The notes beneath the pieces were generated by a model. The model was given only the letters and a program-made list of their open reading frames with translations. It was not told where the DNA came from and ran no database searches. From Corydoras sp. C115 (Eukaryota; Chordata; Actinopteri; Siluriformes; Callichthyidae), in the NCBI GenBank assembly GCA_019802505.1, contig JAFMOC010000387.1, positions 634,501-698,500 on the forward strand: a stretch of DNA of 64,000 nt. Reading direction: 5' to 3'. Made by a program: the position numbers and the translations under genes. Shown piece by piece: positions 39,301 through 51,121 of the stretch (positions are counted from its first letter, which is position 1; each line of letters opens with the position of its first letter).

Positions 39301-42300
39301 GCGAGCCTCCCGGCCCCACGGATCACGCGCTCTGTGAGTTCTTTCTCGCCGCCAGGGATCCGCCACGTGAGCCTGCGCGCAATCCTCTGTGCAGCCCTCC
39401 CGACTCCACGGAGCACGCCTGCACGGAGCACGTCATTCTCGCTGCCTGGGATCCGTCACGCGCTCTTCCGAGGAAGAATTCGCAGAACGGGTCATCCGTG
39501 GAGCCGGGAGTTCTTCCTCGCCGCTCTGCGAGTCGCTACGCACGGCCAGCGTTCAGCCGCTGGTCGTTGGTGGTTCGCCAGGAGCCGGGAGTTCTTCCTC
39601 GCCGCTCGGGAGGATGACCCATTCCGCGAGTTCTTCCTCGCCGCTCGGGATCCACCGCGCGAGCCTGCGTGCGATCCTCTGTGCGAGCCGTCTGGCTCCA
39701 CAGATCACTTCGCCATGCGAAGCTCCGCCCGACGCTCAGCGCGTTTCTCAGCGCGTTTCACCTCGCGATGCTCCTCGCGCTGCCCCTCTCGTTGCTCCTC
39801 GCGATGCTCCACGCGCTTCGTCGCATGTTTCTCAACGCGTTGCCCCTCGCGATTCTCCTCGCAATTCTACTCGCGTTGCTCCTCGTGATTCTCCTCGCAT
39901 TGCTCCTCGCGATTTTCCTCGCGATTCTCCTCGCAATTCTCCTCGCGTTGCTCCTCGCGATGCTCCGCGCGTCTCTCCCTTCGGGACGGTGTTTTCCGTC
40001 CCGCTGGGCCACGATCGCGTGCCTCCGCGGGCAGTCAGCAAGCCCCTGAACGCGGTCTGCGAGCCGCTCTGCTCGCGTATTGAGCCGCGCCGCACCGTTC
40101 TTTCTCGCCGCCAGGGATCCGCCACGTGAGCCTGCGCGCAATCCTCTGTGCAGCCCTCCCGACTCCATGGAGCACGTGCTCCGCGAGGTCATTCTCGCTG
40201 CCTGGGATCCGTCGCGCGCTCTTCCGAGGAAGAATTCACAGAACGGGTCATCCGTGGAGCCGGGAGTTCTTCCTCGCCGCTCGCGCGGCGGATCCCGAGC
40301 GGCGAGGAAGAACTCCCGGCTCCACGGATGACCCATTCCGCGAGTTCTTCCTCGCCACTCGGGATCCGCCGGTCGAGCCTGCGCGCGATCCTCTGTGCGA
40401 GCCTTCTGGCTCCACAGATCACTTCACCATGCGAAGCTCCGCCCGATGCTCAGCGCTTTTCTCAGCGCGATGCTCCTCGCGCTGCCCCTCTCGTTGCTCC
40501 TCGCGTTGCTCCTCGCGCTGCCCCTCTCGTTGCTCCTCGCGATGCTCCACGCGCTTCGTCGCATGTTTCTCAACGCGTTGCCCCTCGCGATTCTCCTCGC
40601 GATTCTACTCGCGTTGCTCCTCGCGTTGCTCCTCGCGATTCTCCTCGCGTTGCTCCTCACGATTCTCCTCGCGTTGCTCCTCGCGATGCTCCGCGCGTCT
40701 CTCCCTTCTGCCTCCGCGGGCAGTCAGCAAGCCCCTGAACGCGGTCTGCGAGCCGCTCTGCCCGCGTATTGAGCCGCGCCGCACCGCTAGGGCCTCTCCG
40801 CTCAGGCCTCTCCGCTTGCTGTCAGCGAGACCTCGCTTGCAACGAGCGTTTCCCCGCTCGCCTTCTGCGAGTCGCTACGCACAGCCAGCGTTCAGCCGCT
40901 GGTCGTTGGTGGTTCGCCAGGAGCCGGGAGTTCTTCCTCGCCGCTCGGGAGGATTGCGCGCAGGCTCGCGCGGCGGATTCCGAGCGGCGAGGAAGAACTC
41001 CCGGCTCCACGGATGACCCATTCCGCGAGTTCTTCCTCGCCGCTCGGGATCCACCACGCGAGCCTGCGCGCGATCCTCTGTGCGAGCCGTCTGGCTCCAC
41101 AGATCACTTCGCCATGCGAAGCTCCGCCCGACGCTCAGCGCGTTTCTCAGCGCGTTTCACCTCGCGATGCTCCTCACGCTGCCCCTCTCATTGCTCCTCG
41201 CGATGCTCCACGCGCTTCGTCGCATGTTTCTCAACGCGTTGCCCCTCGCGATTCTCCTTGTGATTCTATTCGCGTTGCTCCTCGCGTTGCTCCTCGCGAT
41301 TTTCCTCGCGATTCTCCTCGCTTGCTCCTCGCGATGCTCCGCGCGTCTCTCCCTTCGGGACGTTGTTTTCCGTCCCGCTGGGCCCCGATCGCATGCCTCC
41401 GCGGGCAGTCAGCAAGCCCCTGAACGTATTGAGCCGCGCCGCACCGCTAGGGCCTCTCCGCTCAGGCCTCTCCACTTGCCGTCAGCGAGACCTCGCTTGC
41501 CACGAGCGTTTCCCCGCTCGCCTTCTGCGAGTCGCTACGCACAGCCAGCGTTTCGCCGCTGGTCGTTGGTGGTTCGCTCCGCGAGTCGCCCCGCTCCGAC
41601 GGTGGTCCATCCTAGGATTCGCCGCGCGTCACGAGCATTTCGCCAGCCCCTGTCTGGGATCCGCCGCGCACCGCGAGCAAACCGCGCCACGTGGTCACCC
41701 TACCGCTCCACGCATCTAGCCAGGTAAAGGTGGCTGGTCTGCGTCGGTCACGTCCAGTTCTATGCCGTCCGTGGTCAGTGTAGGGTGCGTCCGGTGCTTG
41801 GTACCCGCCTCGGTAGACCAGGACTGTATGTTATGTGGTATGGCCGTGGTACTGGTTCTCTCTCTTTGTGTCCAGGTAGCGGAGAGGAGGGAGACTAGGA
41901 GTTGAGGCGTGGTGCTCAGCGCATCCCCCAGAGGGCAGTCCAGTGGTCTGGTGGGGAGGCAGTGGATTTCTGTGGGCCCCGCACAGGATCAGTTAACCCC
42001 TGCTTCGGACTGTAATACCTCCGTGCTGGACTATTTGCCCTCTAATGTGGACGATTTATCCTCCGCTAAAGACAACGTGCCACCCGCTAAGGATAAAGTA
42101 TTCATTGGACTAAAGGTTTTGAAGGCTGATGTATTCTCCGGGGAATCTGTGCCGGTTACCCAGCCCATAGGCAAGGACTATGTTCCCTTTGCGTCCACTC
42201 GGTTCACCCTTGCGTCCACTCGGGTCACCTTTGCGTCCACTCGGGTCACACGCGTGTCCACTTGGGTCATTTCTGCGTCCACTCGGGTCACATATGCGTC

Positions 42301-45300
42301 CACTCGGGTCATTTCTGCGATGTATTCTCCGGGGAATCTGTGCCGGTTACCCAGCCCATAGGCAAGGACTATGTTCCCTTTGCGTCCACTCGGTTCACCC
42401 TTGCGTCCACTCGGGTCACCTTTGCGTCCACTCGGGTCACACGCGTGTCCATTTGGGTCATTTCTGCGTCCACTCGGGTCACATATGCGTCCACTCGGGT
42501 CATTTCTGCGTCCACTCGGGTCACATTTTTGTTCACTCGGGTCATCTCAGCGTTCACTCGGTCCACCTCTGCGGTCGCGTGTACTCCAGTACTCCACTGT
42601 GGCCGTGGTGGCCTCTTCGGTCCCTAATCCCGCGGGTCTCTCTCCGGTCTCCGATCCCGCCGTTGTTTCTCGGGGCCCTAGGTCCACGTGTGGCTCACGC
42701 TAATAAACAAAACAAACAAACCCGGGACGAAAGCCGGAAAACGCGGCTGAGCGCGGTTAGCACGGATGCTAACGTTGCTAGCGCTAGTAAACCACAAACC
42801 CGGGACGAAAGCCGGGGGACGCAAGCGCGCAGAGATATAATACAAGCGATCGCTTACCCGGAGGAGGAATCCTGGACTCTGCTACAGATGTTGGAGGCCA
42901 GCATTATGTCACAACGGGGCACGCTGCCCGAACAATGGCGGTGCAGCGCGGTGCGGTGATGAAACATAGAGCCAGGCAACCAGGTAAGCGAATACAAAAG
43001 CTTCTTTATTCAACTCTGCGCAGCGGGAACGCCGCTGGAGGAAACGTTATCCGAAACACGTCGAAATAAAATAAAACAGCGGGAACGCCGCTGACCACAC
43101 GACGAAGCGTGTCCGAATAAGAGAACAAAATAAAATGAAAAACACAAACAGCGGAATAGCTGCTGAGTGCTCGGCGTCGAAAGCCGGGAGCGAAAAACAG
43201 AACTAAAACACACCACACTGAAAACCCGACGTGGAGCATGAGCAGAAGCTCAATCTAGAATGCTGGCCTGCTGGCTGCTAGGGCGGGATCCCAGAAATAC
43301 AGTCAGCAGGCCACATGTGATCAGGTAGGACCCAATCCCTGCTCAAAGGGATGGGCCCTACCTACGGAAACCCCGAAACACGGAAGGCAGGGGGGAGGGG
43401 CCCAACCCTCCCAACCCTCCCAACCTGACACATATAACGATCAGGTTTGATAATTATACATTGTGGTTGGTTTTCTTCATAACTACTGACATGTTATATT
43501 TTCTCATTTGTAAGTCGCTTTGGATAAAAGCGTCTGCTAAATGACTAAATGTAAATGTAAATCGCACATTAAAATGGGTCATCATCAGAAAAAAAAAGTC
43601 TAAAAGGATGTAAACGCTCATTATGTCTGTTTATGGATTATTTAGGTTTTATGGAAAAATTGCAGAACATTTACTTTGGTTATCTTATCATGAGTATAAA
43701 TAAGGGTGGTGTTTAATGTTTGAAAAAATAACTGCTATGTGTAACCTAGGGCACCCGTATTTCGGCCGTTGTGTTTGTTTGTTTTTGGGTTCTGTGTTGT
43801 GTTCCTGTGTTTAGTTAATTAGCTGTCTCGATTGGGTGTTTTAGTTAATTAGCTTCGCGGGTTCATTAGGTGTTTCTGTGCACGTGTTGGGATGTGTTCG
43901 GGTATTTAGTTCCGGGGTTACATGTCGTCCGGGCGCGTCTTTGTTTTTAGGTTACACTTGTCTGTATGTACCTGTGTGTTTGGTGTTTTGAGCACCTCAA
44001 TAAAATTCCTTGTTCGGACTACCTGTGTCACACACACACCCACTTCCACTGCTCCGCCTACCTCACCTACACACACACCCACTGATACACCTGATGCACC
44101 ATCCACCAATCAGCGCTCTCCCTCTCCTGAGTACTGATCAGGTGATTCTCATTAGCAGGCACTCTATTTAAGCCGGCGTCCCGGATCCACCTTTGCAGAG
44201 TTTTCTGTTTACGTTGGTATGCTATGGTGTTTATGTGCGTTTGGTTCTCGCCTCTTACTCACCTTTTGCTGCTACTATCCGGATCTGCCCGTTGGTATTT
44301 TCTAGGACGGTTTACCTGTGTGCAGGTGAGGGATCACGGACTCCATTTCCCTCGAGTTCACTTCGCTGCATTCCGTACCGTCTCATCATCTGGTCTTCCG
44401 GGGTTTCCGACCACCAGTGAAGTCATTACCAACGCTTTACCTCTGTTTATTCATTCTAAGCTGTTGACTGTATTGATTATTGCCGATGCAATAAAGACTC
44501 ATTATATTTGCTAAAATCTTCACGCTTCATGTTTCATCCAGTAGCGTGACATAAAACTCTGCCTCACAAAGAAGGAAGGAGGAACTGTGATCGGTGATGC
44601 CCTGCATGCGCAAGCACGTGCACAGATTGAACTTTAGAACGGACTCAGCGAAGTTTCTCGGGCTGTACAGTCTCTTATGGAGCGACTTACCGAGTTGGAA
44701 CGCAAGGGTTCTGGATCCAGAGCGTCGGTCTCCACACCACAGCCACCTCCATGTCCACCTGACACCGACACGCCTCCCACATCCACCGCTGCCCGCTTCT
44801 GCCTCTCAGAACCAGAGAGGTTTGATGGGACTCCCGAAAAATGCTGTTCGTTCTTGATGCAATGCTCATTGTTTTTTCGCAGCTATCCGAGACTCAGTGA
44901 GGTCGATAAAATCTCGCTGGTCATCTCTCGGTTGACGGACAGAGCGAGCAAGTGGGCAACTTCCCTATGGGAGGCGCAGGGTCCTGAATGCCGATCTTAT
45001 TCAGCATTCCACGAAGCTTTCCGGGCTACCTTTGCCCATCCCCTGGAGGGGGAGGCCGTGGGAACACGACTTTATCGGCTTCGCCAGGGATCCAGGTCAG
45101 TGTCTGCATACGCGTTGGATTTTCGTATTCTGGCAACCCGAACAGGCTGGAGCGGCTCAGTGCTCACTGTCATGTTCCGGGAAGGATTACGTCGCGAGAT
45201 CCAGCGTGAGTTAGCGTGCCAGGATTTCGGCGCCTCGTTGGACCAACTCATTCGGCTTGCTGTTCTTATGGAGCAACACCTCGCCACGGTGCCAACGTCT

Positions 45301-48300
45301 TCAGGACCCAGACTTCCGCCGATCGCTCCTGTGTCCTCCGATATAGAGGCTGTTCCGGAGCCCATGCAAATCGGACGTTCGCGGCTCTCGTCACAAGAGC
45401 GACGGAGGCGTGCCCAACAGGGTCTCTGCGTTTACTGCGGGAGTTCTGAACACGATCTACAACGTTGTGATGTGAGACCGGTTCGCCGTGCGCATCCGCG
45501 GTCGTCTCATACTTCGCCGTCGCATACCGCGCCGAAAGTTTCGGTGAGAGACTCGGGGGTCGCTATTAATCGTTCATTGCGAATTAACGTCTTCTTGTTC
45601 ATTAAAGGCGAATCTGTATCTTCTACTGCACTGGTGGACTCGGGAGCCGATGGCAACTTCATCGACCGTGAGTTTTGCCGCTTGTGGGAGATTCCTGAGG
45701 AGTCCTTAGAGACCCAAATTTCTGTTCAAGCTGTCGATGGTAATCCCCTCCCATCGGGGGCAGTCAAGAGCACTACACCTATTCTCTGGTTAGGTATTGG
45801 GAAAAATCATTTTGAGAAAATAAAATTTTTTATTATTTCTTCCCCTTTAGTACCTATTGTTTTAGGTTTGCCTTGGCTGCGGCGTCATGATCCTACGATC
45901 TCTTGGGGCCTGTTGCGGATCCGTTCATGGTCATCCCACTGCCGTAGTGAATGCTCTCAACCTCCCCCCCGCCTTTCTCTTTCATCTACGCAGGTGTCTC
46001 CGGAGCCCCAGCTTCCTGCTCAGGTACCAACGGAGTACGCAGACCTCGCAGAGGTCTTTAGTGAACATCATGCGTGCACGCTACCTCCTCATCGACACTA
46101 TGACTGCTCCATAGATCTATTACCCGGGGCCAAATTACCTCACGCGCGCCCCTACCCTTTATGTGCTGCTGAAACACGCGCGATGAAGGAATATATTACT
46201 GAAGCACTTCGTAATGGGTTTATTCGACCTTCTAAATCCCCAGCCGCATCCGTTTTTTTCTTCGTCCCTAAGCAAGGGTGTGAGTTACGGCCTTGCATAG
46301 ATTTTCGCGAGCTCAATAAAGCTACTGAACGGTATCCTTATCCGTTCCCTTTGGTACCGTCTAATTTAGAGCAGCTTCATGGGGCGCGCATGTTTTCTAA
46401 ACTTGACCTCAGAAACGCGTATAATTTGGTAAGGATTCGGAGGGGAGATGAGTGGAAGACCGCCTTTATCACCACCTCAGGGCATTACGAGTACCGCGTG
46501 ATGCCCTTCGGCCTCACTAATGCCCCCGCGGTTTTTCAAGCATTTATTAATGACGTGCTTAGAGAATTTTTACATCAAGGAGTTATCGTTTACCTGGACG
46601 ATGTCTTGATTTTCTCGGGTGATTTGGCCTCCCATGTCACGTTGGTTTGTCGGGTTCTTGCCCAACTTCTCGCAAATGGTCTCTATGTTAAAGGGGAGAA
46701 GTGCGCATTCCACCAGGAGTCTATCTCGTTCTTGGGGTTCATTATCTCCCATAAGGGGATTGAAATGGACCCAAACAAGGTCAAGGCGGTTCTAGACTGG
46801 CCGACGCCGGCCACACCCCGAGACCTACAACGTTTCTTAGGTTTCGCTAATTTCTATCGGCGATTTATAAAAAATTTCAGCCAAATTGCACTCCCACTCA
46901 CCTCTAGTCTCAGGCGCAGCCCTTCCTCGTTACGCTGGAGTTCGGAGGCGGATCGGGCCTTTAACACCCTTAAACAGCGCTTTACTTCTAAGCCTGTTCT
47001 GGCTCATCCTGACCCCGAACGACAGTTCATCGTGGAAGTGGACGCCTCCTGCAGTGGTACCGGCGCCGTTCTTTCTCAGACGACTGGTGGATTAGCCAAT
47101 GCGGTTCCCATCGCGTACTTTTCCCGTAAATTCATACCTGCCGAATGTAACTATGGGATCGGGGATCGAGAGCTGTTGGCCATCAAGTTAGCCTTGGAGG
47201 AATGGTGTCATTGGCTTATAGGTTCCTCTTATCCAGTACTGATAATTACTGATCATAAAAATTTAGAATATGTTAAGGGTGCACGGTGCCTTAATGCTCG
47301 CCAGGCCCGATGGGCTTTATTTTTCAATCAATTCAATCTCCAGATTTCGTTTCGTCCTGGTGCCCAGAATAGTAGGGCGGACGCACTTTCACGCATCCAT
47401 GGCCCATCGGAGTCCGATCCTGAACGGGGGAGTCCCATTATCCCCTCACACAAGTTCTTGGGGCGAATCCAGTGGTAACTGGATTCACAGATACAGGAGG
47501 CGCTGCGCAACCTTACCACACCACCTGAATGTCCGACGGGGGTTACTTTCGTTCCCCAACCATTTAGGTCCAGGGTCATTACATGGGCTCACTCCTCTCT
47601 AAGCACCGGTCACCCTGGGGTGTTGCGTACTACCCAACTTATCCAGCGGAAGTATTGGTGGGAGCCCTTGCAGGCTGATGTACAAACCTTTGTACGTTCC
47701 TGTTCCACCTGCGCAGCCTGTAAGACTCCTCGGGTGCTTCCGGCTGGTAAGCTCTGTCCCCTACCGGTGCCGGAGAGCCCGTGGTCCCACATCGCCCTGG
47801 ACTTTGTTACCGGCCTACCCTCCTCCAATGGCTATAACGTCACCCTCTCGGTCCTCGATCGCTTCTCTCGGGCAGTCAAATTATTCTCTCTTAAGGGTCT
47901 GCCCTCGGCATTTGAAATGGCCGAGATGTTGTTCTCCAGGGTTTTCACCGCATTTGGCATCCCCGAGGTGATTTTATCTGATAGAGGACCCCAGTTTACT
48001 TCTGCTGTCTGGAAGGCTTTTTGTGAGAAGTTGGGTTCATCCATCAGTTTAACCTCCGGTTTCCACCCACAAACCAATGGGGCCTGCGAGCGCACGCATC
48101 AAGAAATTAATAAATTTCTTCGTATTTACGCACATCGTAACCCCTCTGACTGGTCTCGCTACCTCCCCTGGGCAGAGATCGCCCAGAACTCGCTGCGTCA
48201 CTCGGCCACCGGCATCACCCCATTCCATTGTGTATTGGGTTACCAACCACCCTTTGCACCTTGGGATGGGGAAAACACCGATGCGCCGGCGGTTGACGCC

Positions 48301-49899
48301 TGGTTTCGGCGCAGCGAGGAGGTTTGGTCTCAGGTCCACCGGCGCATTGATGTGGTTATTTGCAGATACAAGCGGTTCGCTGATCACGCTCGAGGTCCCA
48401 CTCCCCAATTTAGGGTTGGCGACATGGTTTGGCTTAATACCCGGGACATCAGATGTCGCCAGGGCACACGGAAACTCCTGCCGCGGTTTTTGGGGCCGTT
48501 TAAGATTGTGGCGGTTATCAACGAAGTGGCGGTACGTCTTCAGTTACCCAGCCATCTTCGGATCCATCCCAAATTCCACGTCTCTCTTCTGAAGCCTTTC
48601 GTTACAGGGCCGCTTGATGACAATTGGAGGGAGACGGGTGGGGAGACAACCGAGGGTGAAGGTTCCAACATTTACTCGGTTGCCTCCCTTTTGGATTCCC
48701 GTCGTCACAAAGGTCGGCTGCAGTACCTTGTCGATTGGGAGGGCTTTGGTCCAGAGGAGAGGAGCTGAGTTTCCGCTGAAGACATCCTGGACCAGAGTCT
48801 CATTCGGGATTTTCACCGGGATCACCCTGACCGTCCCGCCCCACGCCCCAGAGGTCGTCCACCCCGCCGAGGCAAACACTCCAGGTCTCAGCGAGGGGCT
48901 CCTCGGGATGAGCTGCCTTTTTCAGGAGGGGGTAATGTCACACACACACACACCCACTTCCACTGCTCCGCCTACCTCACCTACACACACACCCACTGAT
49001 ACACCTGATGCACCATCCACCAATCAGCGCTCTCCCTCTCCTGAGTACTGATCAGGTGATTCTCATTAGCAGGCACTCTATTTAAGCCGGCGTCCCGGAT
49101 CCACCTTTGCAGAGTTTTCTGTTTACGTTGGTATGCTATGGTGTTTATGTGCGTTTGGTTCTCGCCTCTTACTCACCTTTTGCTGCTACTATCCGGATCT
49201 GCCCGTTGGTATTTTCTAGGACGGTTTACCTGTGTGCAGGTGAGGGATCACGGACTCCATTTCCCTCGAGTTCACCTCGCTGCATTCCGTACCGTCTCAT
49301 CATCTGGTCTTCTGGGGATTCCGACCACCAGTGATGTCATTACCAACGCTTTACCTCTGTTTATTCATTCTAAGCTGTTGACTGTATTGATTATTGCCGA
49401 TGACTCATTATATTTGCTAAAATCTTCACGCTTCATCCAGTAGCGTGACAACCTGCGTGCCTGGCTCCCGTCTGCGCGTTAGAGCGCTGCGGCTCTGCGC
49501 TGTATTTGCGCAGCCGCGTTTAGTTCCAGGTGGACAAGTGTGACACTATGACACTGTGTTCAGTGTGCTGTGACACATTCTATATGTAGAATTTCTCAAA
49601 AACCTAAAACTTATTGTGTGAGATCATATGAAAAGTGGGTATTCAATTGTACAGTACAGTCAGATTAAAAAGTCTAAATAACTTTATCTCAAGTAATTGA
49701 TTATCTCCTGGTGCTGATTCAAATAAAACATAGTAAAATGTTTATAATTATTATTTAAAAAGGATTTTCCATCCATCCATCCATTATCTTCTGCTTTATC
49801 CTCTACTAGGGTCGCGGGGGGTTCCCCATGCCTATCCAGGGGAGAACGTTTCGGGGGCTAGACAGATACACCCAGGACAGGGCGCCAATCTATCGCCGG

Positions 49900-49947
<48 letters not shown>

Positions 49948-51063
49948 TCTATATGGGATCATTTGGAGAATTCAATTGACCTCGACCCATGTTTTTGGAC
50001 TGTGGGAGGAAGAACTTGGAAAGCCACCGTGCTGCCCTAAAAAGGATTTAATGTTATTTATATTTTATTAAATACATTTTATTCATTGTTTTGAATTAAT
50101 AAAAATCACATAATAATGAGAATTTACTTAAATATACTTGAATATTAGGTTCTGAATTGATTTTTGTAGAATTACAGAACTCTTAGATCTACAGGTCATT
50201 AAGTGCCTCCAGTACAATAAGATCAGACCTGCTACATGCTACAGTTAATGATGAACTGAGTTTAAGAATAAGAAACTTGTTCTAAATATAAAGAATCATT
50301 TTTACCTCTGATTAGAAGAACAGTCTCCCTTACAAAACATTGGTGGTTCAGTCATGGACCAGTCACTCTTTATGGAGGCAGAGCTGGGGTCAGGAGGATC
50401 TGATATCTTGAGTAAAACTTCCTGAATCAGACTAAAACACATTCATACATTAAGATAATATTAGATAATAAAAAAACAAACAACACTTAAATATTTCCTC
50501 TATCTGATCTAACTAATTGATGATGTCACTGTGGTGTTAATGTGAGGATTATACTCAATTATACTTAATAAGTGAACAAAGCAGGAGAAAACAAACACAA
50601 ATCAAACTGATGCAAGCACATGGAAATCATTCATTCATGCATGCATTCATTATCTTTCACTGAATCCTATATTAGGATTGCTAGCAGGGATGCTGCGCTG
50701 GACAGGACGTCAATCAATCGCTGGGCACACATTGCTCACTCACATACACAGACTATATAGGGGCAATTTGGAGCAGTCACTTTACCTTGAATCCAGGTTT
50801 TTGGACTGTGGGAGGAAACCGGAAAATCCGTGGAAACTTATATTGGGATTCTAACCTGGATCCCCAGCGCTGAGAGGAGAACATGCTAACCATTAAGCCA
50901 CTGTGCTGCCCTGGGGCATCGTTAGACATGGGCTTTCGGGGCTATAGCCCAGGATGTTTTGTCAGTAGCCCCGGATCAAATTAGAGCAGATTTCTCTGCA
51001 GCCTCTCCTCCAGCAGCGGGACCGAACGATGGAGTCACCGTCAGCTGTTTGTGCTTCCAAACT

Positions 51064-51121
<58 letters not shown>

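Larger units (their letters stand above)
44026..49450 (+). mobile_element. Ty3/Gypsy chromovirus, full-length with LTRs and TSD
   Basis: LTRs at 44026-44551 and 48936-49450, TSD ACCTG (44021-44025 and 49451-49455), and a polypurine tract AGGAGGGGGTAA directly before the 3' LTR. The internal region holds one long gag-pol frame with two stop codons. The LTRs differ mainly by small indels, so the insertion is fairly young. It landed in the family B LTR. Confidence 0.96.
43740..49545 (+). repeat. Family B solo LTR interrupted by a Gypsy element
   Basis: The left part 43740-44025 begins TGTAACCTAGGGCACC and contains AATAAAATTCC near 44000. The right part 49451-49545 continues ACCTGCGTGCCTGGCTCCC and ends TGTGACA. 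CTATG flanks both ends (43735-43739 and 49546-49550), which proves a complete single LTR. The uninterrupted LTR at 61289-61647 shows the same junction sequence. Confidence 0.9.

Noticed and set aside
39094..41475. Many overlapping long frames on both strands in the GC-rich region as separate genes
   Set aside because: They follow from stop-free 12-bp and 90-bp repeats and high GC. The same peptides recur in shifted frames, so repeat structure explains them.
42185..42575. Regularly spaced short repeats as a CRISPR array
   Set aside because: Units are contiguous 21-mers without unique spacers, and the DNA is a vertebrate genome.
38038..43430. One complete LTR retrotransposon flanked by LTRs at 38038 and 42907
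   Set aside because: The two LTRs are in opposite orientation, no shared 5-bp target duplication is visible and no pol domain lies between.
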